From Zanthoxylum bungeanum (taxonomy: Eukaryota > Streptophyta > Magnoliopsida > Sapindales > Rutaceae), in the NCBI GenBank assembly GCA_019454045.1, contig SKCR01033440.1, positions 36,472-100,471 on the forward strand: 64,000 bases of DNA, in the 5' to 3' direction. Numbering within the stretch: position 1 is the first letter of the stretch; the number at the start of each line of letters is the position of its first letter. The notes beneath the pieces are model-generated. The model was not told the origin of the DNA. It searched no databases and saw only the letters and a list, made by a program, of their open reading frames with translations. The translations under genes were made by a program, and so were the position numbers. Shown here one piece after another: positions 11,933 to 25,300 of the stretch.

Positions 11933-14029
11933 CAAAACACATCCAAAACATTTATATGACATAATTTTCATCACCATAAATCCAGTTTTCCAGATCTGAT
12001 CCAGAAACCAAAAATATCAATATTTCATGCTTTAATCTAATTTTCTTAATATTAATCATATTAATCACAACACCAATCCAAGCCACCACCAATGAAGCAC
12101 CCAAGAACAATTCTAGGTATTACAAGAGTGGTCATAACACTCTAGAATGGCAACATATCATCAAATGATCAAATTGAACAAATATTACTATAATATCATT
12201 CAATTTTATTTCACACATGCACCAAGCTTTCTATTCCATCTTCCAAATCAAAAACACCCAAATTATTAAGAAAAAAGAAGAAACCCTAGAATCTCTCTAG
12301 ATGCTCAAGAACAAGAAACATGCTTTCTAAGCGTTGGGATATTGAGGATTACATTTAATATCTTAATTTCCTTAAGCTATTTCTTGATTTTCTTCACTTT
12401 TCCTTCTTGAATCATCAAGCAAATTTGGAGAGCTATTTGGAAGAAGAGTTTTCAGACAATGTAAGCCAAGAAGAAGAAAAGAAAAAAATTTTCTCTTTAA
12501 AAAAATACAATTGCCTACCTAGGAAGGGTAATTTGGTGATTTCTCAATTTAATTCAATTAAATAAAATCAAGCTTTATGTTAGCAAATCAAATTTGCACA
12601 CCTTAAGCTTAATTAAAACATGACACATGTAACCAATAATAATTAAACATTTTTCATAATAATTATGAAAACGAATATCATTTAATTATTCAAATATTTA
12701 ACATTTAAATATCTAATTAATTAATTAATATAATTATTATTATATATGTATTTTTATTTACATTAAATAAAAAATACATATATTAATGGCATGTGTCAAA
12801 GTCTCATTTGACAATTAATTAATATGTATCAAATCAAATTTTTGTATCAAATATAAATACACATTAATTATTAATTGACCAAAATCCCTAAAGCATGTGT
12901 TTTTATTTAACCAATTAAACGATTCGAATTAACTCATTTAATCCGATAAAGTATTATGAATAATATGTATTATTCATAATGTGTTGTTCAAGTGTTCAAC
13001 GAGTACACTTCATATTGTGAGACTCTCTAAGTTTAGGTTTATCCGTCACGAAATCTAATTTCGTGTCCATAATTCACCAACTCATGAATTATGATGACCA
13101 CAGATAATCTCGCTAAGCTATACAAGTCGAGGTCATTGCATACGTATAATCCCTCCGTCATGGGCTATCCATATTATACCTGAGATATAAATAAGAACGT
13201 CAAATCCTTATGGTATAATATAGTCAACTTTCAAATTTACGATCTCTAAATAACACTCGGAACTCACTTCCGAAGTTATACCACAGCCATGGATTTACTA
13301 GATCGCAAACACGTATATGAAACCTATGCCTTGTACATAGGATTGACGAATTCTATTTTGATACGCACTGGATACCATGAGCATCAGTCCACACCCAACG
13401 AACAGGCGGAGGTCTGATCTAAATAGATCGGTGACGTGACTGCCATCAAAGTGTGGAGGATAACTCATATATCCATTGTCGTATCTCAAGTCGAAGGACC
13501 ACTATGCTCGCTCAACTCGAGAATATTCCTATTGACGTTGATGTACCATCTATCAGGAAATCTTCATGGAGTCGTTCAGTGTTTATCAAATAAACACCTA
13601 CATGTTTATACGAGTCTCCCGAGACTCATGGTTTATTGGGATAAACCATCGGACCAAGTCACGATATACGACATGTACTGGTCTCAGTGGATTTTACTAA
13701 CCGACCGTGTTAGTAAATCTTGACCAGGAACTTTATTTAAGGATATACAACTTATAATGACTCTTCCCAATGTCAATTACAAACTACGTTGTAACTGCGC
13801 ACTACATTGTAAATCCTATGGTCTTTGTCTAATATACATGTATCACTAAATCGGATTTAGTTTCAATCAATTAGATATATAATCATAATTAGATCGAATA
13901 TGTATATAAAAGACAAGAGGTGCTACCATTAAATAAGTAATATTATGGAAAAAACAAAAAGAATTATTCGTATTCATGAATCGGACATAAATACGATTCA
14001 GATTGGCACTCCGAGCACCAACCCTAACA
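11933..14029 (-). repeat. LTR of element B, outer (U3-R) part
   Basis: On the minus strand the LTR starts at 14029 with TGTTAGGGTTGGTGCTC and runs left until it is cut by element A. Joined with 1976-2414 it gives an LTR of about 2.5 kb. It is homologous to the element C LTRs and more distantly to A, including the near-invariant block at about 13395-13445. The start is supported by the alignment with the C 3' LTR start at 57166. Confidence 0.85.
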
Positions 14030-14134
14030 GAATTGTTGGGGCAGAAAGTGAAGGATTCGTTTGTTTATGCTATAAGTACTTTTGGATAACCACACCCACT
14101 GTGCTTATTCCAGCTCTTTCATAACCTCACCCAA

Positions 14135-14480
14135 GTGTTTTTTTATGCCTCTTTTTCGAGATTTCGCTCCCTCTCAGGTTTCGCCTCTTTCTCGGGCTTA
14201 AGCAATCTATCGAGATTTCTGGATTCGGCTCTCTATCGAGATTTCACTCACTATCGGGCATTGGCTCTCTCTAGGGCTTCGGCTGTCTCATGCTTCGACA
14301 CCATCTCGGGATTTCACTCCTTCTCAAACTTCGTCTTCCTCTCGGGCTTCGGCTCTCTGTCAGGATTTCACTCTCTCTAGGGCTTCGTCTCTCTCAGGCT
14401 TTGACATCTTCTCAGGATTTCACTCCCTCTCGGACTTCGGTTCCCTCTTAGGTTTCGGCTCCCCCTTCAGACTTCGTAAA
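14135..14480 (+). repeat. Degenerate CT-rich minisatellite
   Basis: Roughly a dozen imperfect units built on CTCTCTCGGGCTTCGGCT and CTCGGGATTTCACTC alternate over about 350 bp. The 81-codon frame here, rich in Ser, Phe and Gly, is only the translation of the repeat. Nothing else is evident in 14030-14611. Confidence 0.75.
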
Positions 14481-14611
14481 TTAAAGATTGTCAATTATCT
14501 CAAAATTTCTAACCTCTGTGTTTCAATATTTCCAGTTTCAGGAATCCAATCTTCGGTTTCAATAAGAAAACTCAAGCTTGTTCCTTCGTCACTAGCTTGA
14601 ATTTGAGGTGG

Positions 14612-14865
14612 TGTTAATGAATATTATTATGGAAACGGTGTTAAGGAAATATTATTATGAAAACAGTATTATGAAAATAATATTCATATATTATGGAATC
14701 AATCTCCAGGAAATTATTTCTAGAATCTTAGGATTTGTGATTTTATTATATATTCTTATTAGGATTAATTCTTTCTTATTTCATTTTGATATGCAGCCTA
14801 TATAAAGATCTCTACCATTGTAAATATAAGATAAAGTGAATTCAATTTTTTTTCTTTATCTAACA
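14612..14865 (+). repeat. Probable short LTR remnant
   Basis: The stretch starts TGTTAATG directly after a purine-rich GAATTTGAGGTGG and ends TATCTAACA. It contains a promoter-like CTATATAAAG at about 14800 followed by the CCATTGTAAAT and TTCTTTATCT features common near the end of short copia LTRs. No second LTR or target duplication was found, so this is a likely 3' LTR remnant only. Confidence 0.45.
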
Positions 14866-14963
14866 TATAAAATTATTATAATGTCAATAATAATAAGTCA
14901 AAATTTAATGTGTGTAGTAAAGTTATAACCAGGGATTTTTCAATTTATTAAATTGATGATTAC

Positions 14964-15167
14964 TGTTATAAAATAAGAGAGAAAATGAAGAAATAATACC
15001 TTGTAAAGCTGCAAGCTTTTCTTCTTATTGATTTTTGAGATGTACAAATTATACAAGATTTACTCTCTATTTATAGAGATAGGTTTAGGTTAATATTATT
15101 ATCCCTAATCAATGTGGGATAAGTTAAAATTAAAAGACAGTGTTGGGGACCATCTAATTTACAACAC
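14964..15167 (-). repeat. 3' LTR of element F
   Basis: A 204-bp LTR preceded on the minus strand by the purine tract TCCCAAGGGGGAG. Matches 21182-21384. Confidence 0.92.
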
Positions 15168-15551
15168 TCCCCCTTGGGACCCATCACTTTAATTTTACAA
15201 TAATTGATCTAACATTGCCTCATTAAAACCCAGCCAGTAAAACCCAATGGGAAAAAAAAAACTGGTCGAAGGAAAAAGAGTACAATACACTTGTATCCAA
15301 CAATATTTCTTGATGTCAATGATTATGCTCCCCCTGATGAAATATTATCAAGATAATTTGCTCAGTCGGCGCATGCCAATGCTATATACAAGCTTCTCAA
15401 ATGTTGATGTCGGTAAAGCTTTAGTAAATAAGTCTGCAAAATTATCGGTTGATCTTATTTGCTTGACATCAATTTGCTTGCTCTGCTGGAGCTCATGAGT
15501 ATAAAAGAATTTAGGTGAGATGTGTTTGGTTCTGTCTCCCTTGATGTATCC
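15168..15551 (-). other. Element F segment between RNase H and 3' LTR
   Basis: On the minus strand this holds the decayed C-terminal part of the RNase H frame and a short untranslated tail ending in the polypurine tract. No intact frame is seen; the 83-codon plus-strand ORF at 15247 is antisense to it and not supported. Confidence 0.6.
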
Positions 15552-18500
15552 TCATCTGATTTGTGCAATACATGCAGCATTATCTTCATATATAACTGTT
15601 GGAATATCTGTGGCAGAATTTAAGTTGCATTTGCTCTGAATGTGATGTATAAGTGACCTTAACCATATACACTCCCTGCTTGCTTCATGTAATGCAAGTA
15701 TCTCTGAGTGATTGGATGAAGTAGCAACAAACTGTTTTGTAGATCGCAATGAAATTGCTGTATTATTATAGGTAAAAACATACCATGTTTGTGAACGTGC
15801 CTTATGAGGGTCAGAGAGATATCCCGCATCAGCTTAACCAACAATGCCTGGATTTTGTGTTAGCTCATTTGAATAAAACAATCCCAAGTCTTTAGTGCCG
15901 TGAAGATAACGAAAGATATGTTTGACACCATTCCAATGTCTTCGAGTTGGTGCAGAACTAAATCTTGCCAATAAATTAACAGAAAATGCAATATCTGGTC
16001 TGGTGCATTGAGCTAAATACAGCAAGGCACCAATTGCACTAAGATATGGTACTTCTGGACCAAGTATCTCTTCATTATCTTCTTTAGGACGAAATTGGTC
16101 CTTTTTAGGATCGAGAGATCGTACGACCATAGGAGTACTTAATGAATGAGCATTATCCATGTTGAAACGTTTGAGAATTTTTTCAATATATGCAGACTGA
16201 TGGATAAATACTCCGTTAGTTTTATGCTCGATCTGCAAGCCGAGATAATATTTCGTTTTTCCCAAGTCTTTCATCTCAAATTCTCTTTTCAAATATTCAG
16301 TAGTTTTTAGAAGCTCTTCAGGAGTTCCAATAAGTTCATATCATCGACATATACTGCTTTAATGGCAAATCCAATTTCGGACTTTCTAATAAATACGCAT
16401 GGCAGATAGGATCATTTATATATCCTTCTTTCATCAAATATTCACTCAAACGATTATACCACATGCGTCCAGATTGTTTCAATCCGTATAAAGATCGTTG
16501 TAACTTGATTGAACATATTTTACGATCAATTGATTTATATGCTTCAGGCATTTTCAATCCTTCGGGGACTTTCATGTAAATATCAGTGTCAAGTGACCCA
16601 TATAAATATGCTGTCACTACGTCCATAAGACGCATGTCCAATCTTTCATTTACTGCCAGACTGATTAAAAATCGAAACGTAATGGTATCCATCACTGGAG
16701 AATATGTATCCTCATAGTCAATACCTGGTCTCTGCGAGAAACCTTGTGCAACTAGTCGCGCTTTATATCTAATGATTTCATTATGTTCATTACGTTTTCG
16801 TACAAACACCCATTTGTAACCAACAGGTTTGACATCTTCAGGTGTCTGGACTACAGGTCCAAATACTTCACGTTTGGCTAAAGAAGTCAATTCTGCTTGA
16901 ATTGCTTCTTTCCATTTAGGCCAATCGTGTCTTTGTCTACATTCATCGACAGTTTGAGGTTCAAAATCATTTGTAATTTCAGTAGCTACTGTATATGAAA
17001 ACACATTGTCGATGACTATTTCCTTTCTATCCCACAGTTCTCTTGTATAAGTATAATTTGTAGACTTTTTCCTCATTTTTGGAATTTTGAACCTCTTCAG
17101 GGTTGGTACCTCACTCCTCAGGGACTGTCAATTCTTCTGGAACTAAAGATTGAGAAGATGTGGGTATAGTCATTGCTCGAGCATTATTTTCAACAAGATC
17201 CAATCTCTCATTTTCCTCTTCCGGGAAATAGTATCTTTAGAACCAAGTGGTCTACCACGTTTCTGACGTGCAATAGATGATTCATTAGCTGCCTTTACAC
17301 TAGATTGTTCAACAGGACAACCCACCCGGCTGGTGTATTAGCAGCTGGTATATGAGACTTGGTTACTTTGGCAGCATCTGTAAATGCATCCGGTAGTTGA
17401 TTTGCAATTTGTTGCAAATGGATTATCCTCCGCACTTCATTTTCACATTGGCTGGTGCGAGGATCTAAGTGAGACATGGTGGGAACTTTCCAAGAAAGTT
17501 CATGCCTTGCTTCTGGAGGCTCTTTCTTTTCTCCTAATGGTGGAAAAATTGTCTCATCAAAATGACAATCCGCGAAACGTGCGGTAAATAATCACCCGTT
17601 AAAGGTTCCAAATATCTGATAATGGAAGGTGAATTAAAACCATATATATCCCCAAACGACGTTGAGGTCCCATCTTTGTACGTTGTGGGGGTGAAATTGG
17701 AACATATACAGCACAACCAAAAGTGCGTAGATGAGAAATTTCTGGTTGGTGGCCAAGAACAAGTTGGATTGGAGAATATGATGATAAGCTGTGGGTCTAA
17801 GGCGAATTAATGCAGCTGCATGTAGTATAGCATGACCCCATGTAGAAATTGGTAATTGAGTTTGTAACAATAAAGTTCGTGCAATTACCTGAATTCGCTT
17901 GATCAATGATTCTGTCAATCCATTTTGTGTATGTACATGTGGAACTGGATGTTCAATATCGATTCCAACTGATGTACAGTAGTCATCAAATGTCTTGGAT
18001 GTAAATTCTCCAGCATTATCTAATCGTATGCTTTTGATTGGATAATCTGAGAATTGTGCCTTTAATCTAATCATCAGGGCAAGTAGCTTGGCAAATGCAA
18101 TGTTACGTGTGGATAACAAACAAACATGTGACCACCGTGCAGATGCATCAATCAAAACCATAAAGTAACGGAAAGGTCCACTTTGTGGATGAATTGGTCC
18201 ACAAATGTCTCCTTGAATCCTTTGTAAGAATGATGGGGATTCAAGGGCAATCTTAGATGGAGATGGACGTATCACAAGTTTGCCTTGTGAGCAAGCAGTG
18301 CAATTGATCTCATTTGTCAATAGAATCTTCTGGTTCTTTAATTTATGCCCATTGGAATTTTCAATTATTCTACGCATCATCGTAGCTCCTGGATGACCAA
18401 GACGATTATGCCATAACATAAACATCTTTGGATTATTGAACTTCTGGTTCATCATTACATGACTTTCTTTCTCATTTATGATTGTATAATACAATCCAGA

Positions 18501-20070
18501 TGAGAAAGCTAGAAGTTTTTCCAATATATATTTCTTACCTGAGATATTTTTGGTAACATATATATTCTATTTTGTTTTCATCTAAAGTTTCAATATGATA
18601 CCCATTTCTGCGAATATCTTTGAAACTTAGCAGATTTCTACTGGACCTGCCTGAATATAGAGCATTTTCAATGTATAATTTTGTTCCATTTGCTAATAAG
18701 ATTATGGCTCTTCCAGAACCTTCAATTAGGTCTACAGGACCGGATATAGTGTTTACCTTTCCTTCACGTAATTGTACGCCCAAGAAATATTTTTTATCTT
18801 GAAGGATAGTGTGTGTGGTTGCACTATCAGCCAAGCATATATCCCCACATTTATTTTCCAGAATAGATAATTTATTTGATGGATCCATATCATTGGTAAA
18901 CAAAGTTCATATCAAAACAGGTAAAAGTTATGAAATAAAATACATCTGATATGATAAAAATTATTCAATAAAATTGTAATAAAATGCGAAATAAAATCAA
19001 TATTCCTAAACCATTCATAAAATAAATTTAAAATTTAAAGTTTAGTCACGATGGACATTTCCATCGCCAATCAGGTGATCAATCCTTCCCTCTGGGTCCT
19101 CGAAGAAATCAGAGACATCAAGATGAGTGAGATCTACTGGATCTTAATCATTGATAAAGTTAGCTTCAATCTCCTTTCCTTTTCTTTTCTTGGATGCTTG
19201 GTATAGCTCTACTAAATAGTCATCTGTACGACAGATACGTGACCAATGTCCCTTTCCTCCACATCGATAACAAATTTGATCATTATTATTTTTTCATAGA
19301 TTTCTTTTCTGTACCATATTCTTTATTATCTCTTTCGTAGACATTCCACTTCTGGTGTTGTCCATCCTTTTTGTTTTGTGACCTGAGTTATTATGACCAC
19401 CACGGGGCGATAACCACGCCCTCCGCGTCTTCTTTACCTCCCCGACCACGTCCATTATTCGTATGTGTATTTGCATTCGCTTCTGGGAATGGCTTTGATC
19501 CAGTTGGTCGTGATTCATGATTCTTCATTAGTAGCTCATTATTTTGTTCAGGCAACCAGGAGGCAAGATATCAAATCTGAGTATTTTCTGAAGCGACGCT
19601 CCCGATATTGTTGTTGCAGAATCATATTTGTTGCATGAAAGGTAGTGAGTGTTTTTTCAAGCATGTCTGCTTCAGTGATATTGTCACCACACAATTTCAG
19701 CTGTGAGGTAATGCGAAACAGCTCAGAGTTATAGTCTGAAACCTTTTGGAAGTCCTGCAACCTCAGATTTGTCCACTCGTATTTTGCTCTAGGAAGGAAA
19801 ATTCCCTTTGATGGTCATATCTCTCTTTCAGGTTATTCATAAAGTCAATGGATCTTCAATTGTCAGGTATTGAGCTTTCAGGCTCAGAGCAGATGATGAC
19901 GTAGAAAGATCATAGCCTTTGATTTATCCTGCAGGGATGTTTGATTTTCTTGACTTATGGTGCTTTCGAGGCCCATTGTCGTAAATGCATTTTGGCATCC
20001 AAAACCCATGAGAGATAGTTTCTTCCGGAAACTTCGAGTGCGGAATTTGCATGTTTATGAGACTTGACAT
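15552..20070 (-). pseudogene. Element F gag-pol, broken
   Basis: On the minus strand: gag from an ATG at 20070 (MSSLINMQIP) with recognisable gag sequence at 19548-19760; a CCHC knuckle (ICYRCGGKGHWSRIC) near 19235-19280; protease with the DSATTHTI site (18535-18903); integrase with LWHNRLGHPG and a CTAC finger half (17634-18524); reverse transcriptase with KARLVAQGFSQRPGIDYEDT and YVDDM (15834-17076); RNase H remnant to 15552. Each domain sits in a different frame. One clear break is a single missing base just after YVDDM near 16336. No full-length protein can be made. The coding order is Ty1/copia; the lineage is uncertain. Confidence 0.88.
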
Positions 20071-21181
20071 TTTCAAGATTCCTTGTAAAGTAAAATTCAT
20101 GTCACATAAATATCAAATTTAAAAGAATAAATATACAATAGAAAATATAATATAATATAAAAAATTAAAAACATCACATAATATGTATAAACAAAAAAAA
20201 AATTATACATATTTGGAACTTCAGGTTCTCTTGAAAAATAATTCGTTGACCTAGAACTTCAAGTTCCATTCTTACATTATTATTTAGAACATCAAGTTCT
20301 AAAATGGAATTATATTTCAGAACTGCAATTTCCGATTGATAACATTAATATTTAGAACTTCAAGTTCTTTATTGTAGTGTAATTATAGAACTTCGGGTAT
20401 TATATTTATTATTTTTTTTAAGATTTAGAACTGCATGTTCTAATCTGATAATTAATCAATGAATTTAGAACTTCAGGTTCTAATTTTTTTTTTTTTTAGT
20501 TAATCAGATTTATGAAAGAAATTAAAATAAACTATAAAATTAAAAGAGATCCATCTTTTATTTTCTGATGTGGAGGATCCAATTAATGGTAACCACAGAG
20601 CATACTTATAAAAATAATTAATTTGTTAAACTATCAACATAATAATAAAAGAATAACATAGTGAATTAGAACTATGAGTTTTAATTTTAAGATTACAACT
20701 CAAAACTTCAGGTTTTTGATCATATAATCCTAAAACAATATCAATTAACAATCTTATAACCAAATCAATTGATGAGCTGATCATCAAGCACAAAGGCATG
20801 TGAATCTGAATTGGCTTCAGGCCAAATTTGGCTCATGGATTTTCAAATCCGCTTATCATTATTAGTTTTAGATCTACCACATCCATGCTCAACAAAAAAA
20901 ATAAATAAAACAAAACAAAATGGAGACGAAAAAAACAGAATATGAACAATGGCGCATTGCTCACAGCATGTGTTGCGCATGATCAACAGTTGCTCATGGC
21001 TCTCGTTATGAATTGCAAATAATGAACAAAGAAAGAATGAGTTGCTTCAGGCAAATTTTTACGAGAGAGACAAACAAAGGCTTCCGGCTTTGGGTAATCA
21101 TGCCTTAATCCAGTTTGTATTGCCGTAAAGTATACGCGTGAAGAAAATAAATGAAAATAAGAACAATTCGTGCTGATAACG
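20071..21181 (-). other. Untranslated leader of element F
   Basis: About 1.1 kb between 5' LTR and gag. It is AT-rich, has no gene, and contains a palindrome array at 20215-20717 (separate entry). A purine-rich and homopolymer-rich part lies at 20880-20950. Confidence 0.75.
20215..20717. repeat. Array of about ten AGAACTTCAAGTTCT palindromes
   Basis: The 15-bp dyad AGAACTT-C-AAGTTCT, with 0-4 mismatches, occurs at about 20215, 20253, 20286, 20319, 20354, 20387, 20427, 20467, 20668 and 20703. The first eight are regularly spaced 33-40 bp apart. The spacers share no obvious sequence. In RNA each copy would form a 7-bp hairpin, and in DNA each is a dyad site for a dimeric protein. Function unknown. 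Confidence 0.85.
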
Positions 21182-21384
21182 TGTTATAAAATAAGAGCGA
21201 AAATGAAGAAAAATACCTTGTAAAACTGCAAGCTTTTTTCTTATTGATTTTTGAGATGACAACAATTATACAAGATTTACTCTCTATTTATAGAGATAGG
21301 TTTAGGTTAATATATTATCCCTAATCATGTGGGATAAGTTTCAAAAATAAAAGACAAGTGTTGGGGACCATCTAATTTACAACA
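21182..21384 (-). repeat. 5' LTR of element F
   Basis: A 203-bp LTR matching 14964-15167, followed on the plus strand by the target duplication ATTAC. Confidence 0.92.
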
Positions 21385-21389
21385 ATTAC

Positions 21390-21711
21390 AACTAATGTTG
21401 TGTTGACATATTTATAATTGAATGAGTTGGAAATGAACTAAGAATATGAATGGTATATGGAAATAAGAATAAATTTATTTAGTTGTATGAATTATAATAT
21501 GAATCAAGTAATATTTTCATTAATGTATATACTTTATCTAGTAATTATAATAAATTATTAACAAACTACAAAAATACCATTAGCTAAACTTATATATATT
21601 TATTATTTTTTCAGTTAATAATTATAATTAATAATAAATTATTAAATCACTCAATTAATTATTGATTAATTATTAATTACTAATTTATTACTTAATAATA
21701 ATTAATAATTT
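21390..21711. other. AT-rich spacer between elements F and G
   Basis: Contains AT-rich runs such as ATTAATTATTGATTAATT and no gene or repeat boundary that I can support. The CATGA at 21712-21716 is the target duplication of element G. Confidence 0.6.
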
Positions 21712-21716
21712 CATGA

Positions 21717-22163
21717 TGTTGATTTATTTCACCCTAATTCTTTCGTCAAACCAATCAATCGACAATCAAGAAACGAGATTTTTACCGTGGTTCGTCGGAA
21801 AGAATCCCGACTACATCCACGTTGAACTCCAGAATAGGGAGCTCGCTGCACTAATCAATTTCAAGATTACACACGGAATCTTGAATCCGTTTACAAATTG
21901 TAATTCCCCAAATCTCACAAAGAACCCTAATCTCTAAAAGTGACAATCTCTCAAATTCCCAATTGAAGATTACACTAACTTGGACTAGGAAATAGGCTTA
22001 ACACTTAGCCAAAAAAATTAAGGGAATACAAATAATGAAAACTCTATCTAATTCTCAACCTAAGCTCTTTTATATATGATGGCAATTTAAGTAATTGGGA
22101 CAACGGCAAGGATTGCGCCAATTGTCCCTTATCCAACGGATGACAAGGGCTTCACATTTTACA
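21717..22163 (-). repeat. 3' LTR of element G
   Basis: 447 bp, TG...CA ends, followed on the plus strand by ATCTCCACCTTGAAG, which is the polypurine tract on the minus strand. Confidence 0.93.
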
Positions 22164-22333
22164 ATCTCCACCTTGAAGCCAAAGACATCATCACTCTCCA
22201 ATCATACACAAGAACACATTAAGGCCAAGATAGCACAGCAAACTCACCTACTCTCATCATCGCTCATGTCGGCTGCAAGGTCAGCCAACCCCCACATGCA
22301 ACAGCTTCATGCAGTGGGAGAGTTTGGTTGCAG

Positions 22334-25300
22334 TCACATTTTTGTCCCCATGTCAGATGGGTTGTCTTCAGTCGGAACCTTTTTAATCTCAATCTTACCA
22401 CTTGAGATGATTTCCCGCACAAAATGATACTTCACATCCACATGTTTGGTTCTCTCATGATGTACTGGATTCTTGCTCAGATGAATTGCACTCTGACTGT
22501 CAGAATACACAACTGTCTTACCATGCAGTTGTTGTATTTCAGTTAAGATACCCTGAAGCCAAATTGCTTCCTTGAACACATCAGTTATGGCTATATACTC
22601 CGCTTCGGTAGTTGAGAGTGTGACCAACGGTTGCAGGCTTGACTTCCAGCTGATACAATTTCCACCAAGTGTGAAATAGTAAGCTGTGGTTGACTTTCTC
22701 GAGTCTCTGTCACCTGCAAAATCAGAATCAACATACCCTACCAAATCTAAAGCGTTAGATTTGTTAAAACATAAGCCATAATCAATAGTAGTATTCAAGT
22801 ATCTTAACAACCATTGTAAAGCACTCCAGTGTGCTCCACCTGGATTAGACATAAACCTACTTAATAAAGATACAGCATAAGACAAGTCAGGTCTAGTACT
22901 AATCATGGCATACATCACAGAACCAATAGCATTTGCATAAGGTACATTTTCCATTTTTATCATCTCAGACCTATTAGTAGGACTTTGTGACTTAGACAAA
23001 ATAAAGTGACTAGCAAGAGGTTGACTAACCGGCTTACAGCCACTTACTCCAAATCTAGATGCTACCTTTTGCAAATATGTGGACTGATGTATTTTAAGAT
23101 AATTCTTACTTCTATCTCTATCAATGGTCATACCTAGGATTCTCTTTGCACTACCTAGGTCTTTCATGTCAAACTCACTGTTTAACTGCTTCTTAAGATT
23201 GTTAATAGCATGCATTGATTCAGAGATAAGAAGCATGTCATCTACATACAATAACAAATACACAGGACATTTTTCATCAATCATGAAATAGAAGCAACTG
23301 TCATATTTACTCCTTATGAATCCAATACTAAGCACAAAAGTATCAAATCTTTTATACCATTGCCTAGGTGATTGTTTAAGACCATATAAGGATTTATTAA
23401 GCAGACAAACATACTCAGGATGGTTTTTATCTATAAAACACGCAGGCTGAGACATGTAAATTTTCTCTTCTAATTCCCCATGTAGAAAAGCAGTTTTCAC
23501 ATCTAATTGTTCCAATTCAAGATTATACTGCACTACTAGAGCTAACATCATTCTAATAGTTTTAAATTTAACTACAGGTGAGAAAATTTCATTATAGTCT
23601 ATCCCTTCCCGTTGAGTAAATCCTTTTGCTACAAGTCTGGCTTTAAACCTAACAGGGTCACTAGGCAGTAGTCCTTCTTTGACCTTAAACAACCACTTAC
23701 ACTCAACCAACTTCTGATTTTTAGGTTTAGGAACTAAAGTCCAAGTTTGGTTTTTCCTAAGAGAAGACATCTCCTCTTCCATAGCCGCTTCCCATTCAAT
23801 TTTATGGGTAGACTTTAATGCCTCTCCTAAGCTAGCAGGCTCAATCCCATTTATTTCATGACTTGATATTAATGCACAGAAATACAAATCATTGGTTGAG
23901 TAATCATACCTGGTAGGAGGCCTTACCTGCCTCCTACTTCTGTCTCTCGCTAGCTGGTAGTTGGCCAGTGTGTCTTGTGGCGTTTCATCATGCTGCTCAG
24001 TTTGATCCAGTTGATCTACTGTGTCCTCTTCACTTTGTTCTTGTATATCTGCTACTTCATTTCTGTTTTCCTCCGGGATATTTCTTCTCGGTTGTGAGTC
24101 CTCAGATGTCTCCGAGCCTGACATGTCACCAACTTGACCAGTGGTCCTTGATGTCCCTGGCTCCACCTGCATCTGAGCTCCACCTGCAAGATCAAAATCT
24201 GCTAGATCCTTTTCTAAGGCACCTGCATTCTTGTTAGTAGATTTACATGGAAAACACAGTTCATTGAATATAACATCCCGACTAACTATGATTTTGACTC
24301 CAGGTGATTCCCTTTCCCATAACCTATACCCCTTTGTCCCTTCTTGATATCCTAAGAAAACACACTTGATAGACCTCGGTTCAAGTTTACCTACTGACTG
24401 GTGAGCATAAGCTTCACTGCCAAACACTCTAAGGTGGGCAAGCTTCTGAGCCCTACCAGACCAGATTTCTTCTGGGCTCTTAAACTGAACGGAACTATTA
24501 GGGCTAAGGTTAATCAAATGAGTAGCAGTATTGAGGGCTTCACCCCAAAAGGCCCTCGGAAGTTCGGAAGAGAATAAAAGGCATCTGATCTTTTCTAATA
24601 GGGTTCTATTCATTCTCTCCGCAACTCCATTCTGTTGAGGGGTGTTTCTAACAGTCCTATGTCTTAGGATACCCTCACTAGTACAGTATTGATCAAACTC
24701 AGTATTACAAAATTCTAAGCCATTATCAGTTCTTAAGACTTTTACTTTGTTACTAGTTTGATTTTCTACTAATACTTTCCATTCTTTAAATTTTGTCAAA
24801 GTTTCATCCTTTGATTTTAGTAAGAATGTCCATACCTTCCTACTGTAATCATCAACAATAGAGAGGAAATATTTCTTACCCCCATGAGTCTGGACCTTTG
24901 CCGGTCCCCATAGATCACAATGTAGATACTCCAGACTCGCCTTTGACAAGTGAATTCCAGTTGGGAAGCTCTGTCTGTGCTGTTTGCCCAACACACAGAT
25001 CTCACAAAACTCAAGTGGCTTCAACTGGTCCTTTCCAAATTGTCCCTGCTTGCTGAGTACCTGCATTCCTTTCTGACCTATATGGCCAAGTCTCAAGTGC
25101 CAAATATTAGTCATATCAACATTAGAAGTTAAAGCAGAAATGGATTTTTCCGAGAATACATGTTGGCCATTTAGAACATACAATCCATTTCTTTTTATAT
25201 TAGTTATGATTAGTTTATTACCCTTAGATATGTGCATGTTTCCTTTGTGTGCTTTATATGTGAAACCTAATTCATCTAGTGTTCCTAGTGATATCAGGTT

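Larger units (their letters stand above)
14964..21384 (-). mobile_element. Element F: complete Ty1/copia retrotransposon
   Basis: A 6.4-kb minus-strand element with short LTRs (14964-15167 and 21182-21384) that begin TGTTGTAAATTAG and end TTATAACA on the minus strand, flanked by a perfect target duplication ATTAC (14959-14963 and 21385-21389). Just inside the 5' LTR the minus strand reads CGTTATCAGCACG, an unusual primer-site region unlike the TGGTATCAGAGC of A, C and G. The coding order gag, protease, integrase, reverse transcriptase, RNase H is Ty1/copia. All parts are frame-broken. The two LTRs are similar but carry several indels. Confidence 0.93.

Noticed and set aside
20215..20717. Spaced palindromic repeats resembling a CRISPR array
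   Set aside because: Plant nuclear DNA, repeats of 15 bp with mismatches, spacers of unequal length near 20 bp, no cas genes, and position in a retrotransposon leader.
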